A stretch of 6,918 nucleotides of DNA, from contig JAOPUS010000155.1 in NCBI GenBank assembly GCA_025963345.1, forward strand, positions 1-6,918. Reading direction: 5' to 3'. How positions within the stretch are numbered: position 1 is the stretch's first letter; every line of letters begins with the position of its first letter. Positions 6,340 through 6,918 of the stretch are shown here, piece by piece. The DNA comes from Blastococcus sp. Its GTDB lineage: Bacteria > Actinomycetota > Actinomycetes > Mycobacteriales > Geodermatophilaceae. The notes under the pieces are model-generated. The model made no database searches and was not told where the DNA came from. It worked only from the letters and a program-made list of their open reading frames with translations. The translations under genes and the position numbers were made by a program.

Positions 6340-6361
6340 GCACGGGTGGCCCGGGTCGTCG
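6315..6361 (-). promoter_or_regulatory. perfect 21-bp hairpin enclosing the priA start codon
   Basis: Arms 6315-6335 and 6341-6361 are perfectly complementary over 21 bp, very GC-rich, with a 5-base loop at 6336-6340. On the minus strand the loop reads CATGC, so the annotated priA ATG (6339-6337) is in the loop and the 3' arm covers the next seven codons. It begins 71 bases after the metK stop. No U-run follows. It may be a terminator or attenuator for metK read-through, a translational control of priA, or both. The structure is plain from the sequence; the role is inferred. Confidence 0.75.
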
Positions 6362-6367
6362 GATGCA

Positions 6368-6396
6368 GCGGCGGCCCCGTTGCAGGGGCCCGCCGC
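6368..6396 (-). terminator. probable metK terminator hairpin, no U-tract
   Basis: A GC-only 11-bp stem (6368-6378 with 6385-6396, one bulged C at 6391) has a 6-base loop. It lies 36 bases after the metK stop codon on the minus strand. A few bases further on comes the perfect hairpin over the priA start. Tandem U-poor hairpins of this kind are plausible actinobacterial transcript ends, but termination is not proven. Confidence 0.45.
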
Positions 6397-6432
6397 GAGC
6401 GTGCGAGCGGTGGGAGGCAGTGGGGTCCTTTC

Positions 6433-6918
<486 letters not shown>

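Overview
This window carries seven protein-coding genes at very high density and very high GC content, with strong G/C preference at third codon positions. It is clearly actinobacterial chromosome. The gene order metK-priA-def-fmt-rsmB, the helicase-dead form of PriA and the GTG/CTG starts fit an actinomycete. A Geodermatophilaceae-like relative is my guess, but the sequence alone does not prove the family. There are no rRNA or tRNA genes, insertion sequences, CRISPR arrays or phage genes, and no gene-free stretch longer than about 135 bases.

Left part, plus strand (1-1500): the C-terminal two thirds of a NarL/LuxR-type response regulator is followed, with a 4-base GTGA overlap, by a gene for an unrecognised membrane-anchored, Pro/Ala/Thr-rich protein. 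The two look translationally coupled. The second gene runs 123 bases into the 3' end of rsmB on the other strand.

Right part, minus strand (read from 6918 down to 1378): the 3' end of metK (S-adenosylmethionine synthetase), a 93-base gap with two strong tandem hairpins, priA (replication restart protein), a 134-base gap with a long imperfect hairpin and a probable leaderless promoter, then the tightly packed def-fmt-rsmB operon. In that operon each junction is a 4-base overlap (CTGA, ATGA). Def and Fmt are the two ends of the N-formylmethionine cycle. Fmt formylates initiator Met-tRNA, and Def removes the formyl group from nascent proteins. RsmB methylates 16S rRNA using the S-adenosylmethionine that MetK makes, so most of the block serves translation.

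The genes are mostly housekeeping and I do not see a new multi-gene system. The points worth a second look are mainly regulatory or structural. The annotated priA start codon lies in the loop of a perfect 21-bp hairpin. A 72-base hairpin with AT-richer 11-bp terminal arms sits just after priA. fmt almost certainly starts at a CTG codon. def has a -10 box placed exactly for leaderless transcription. The Pro/Ala-rich membrane protein coupled to the response regulator has no assigned function.
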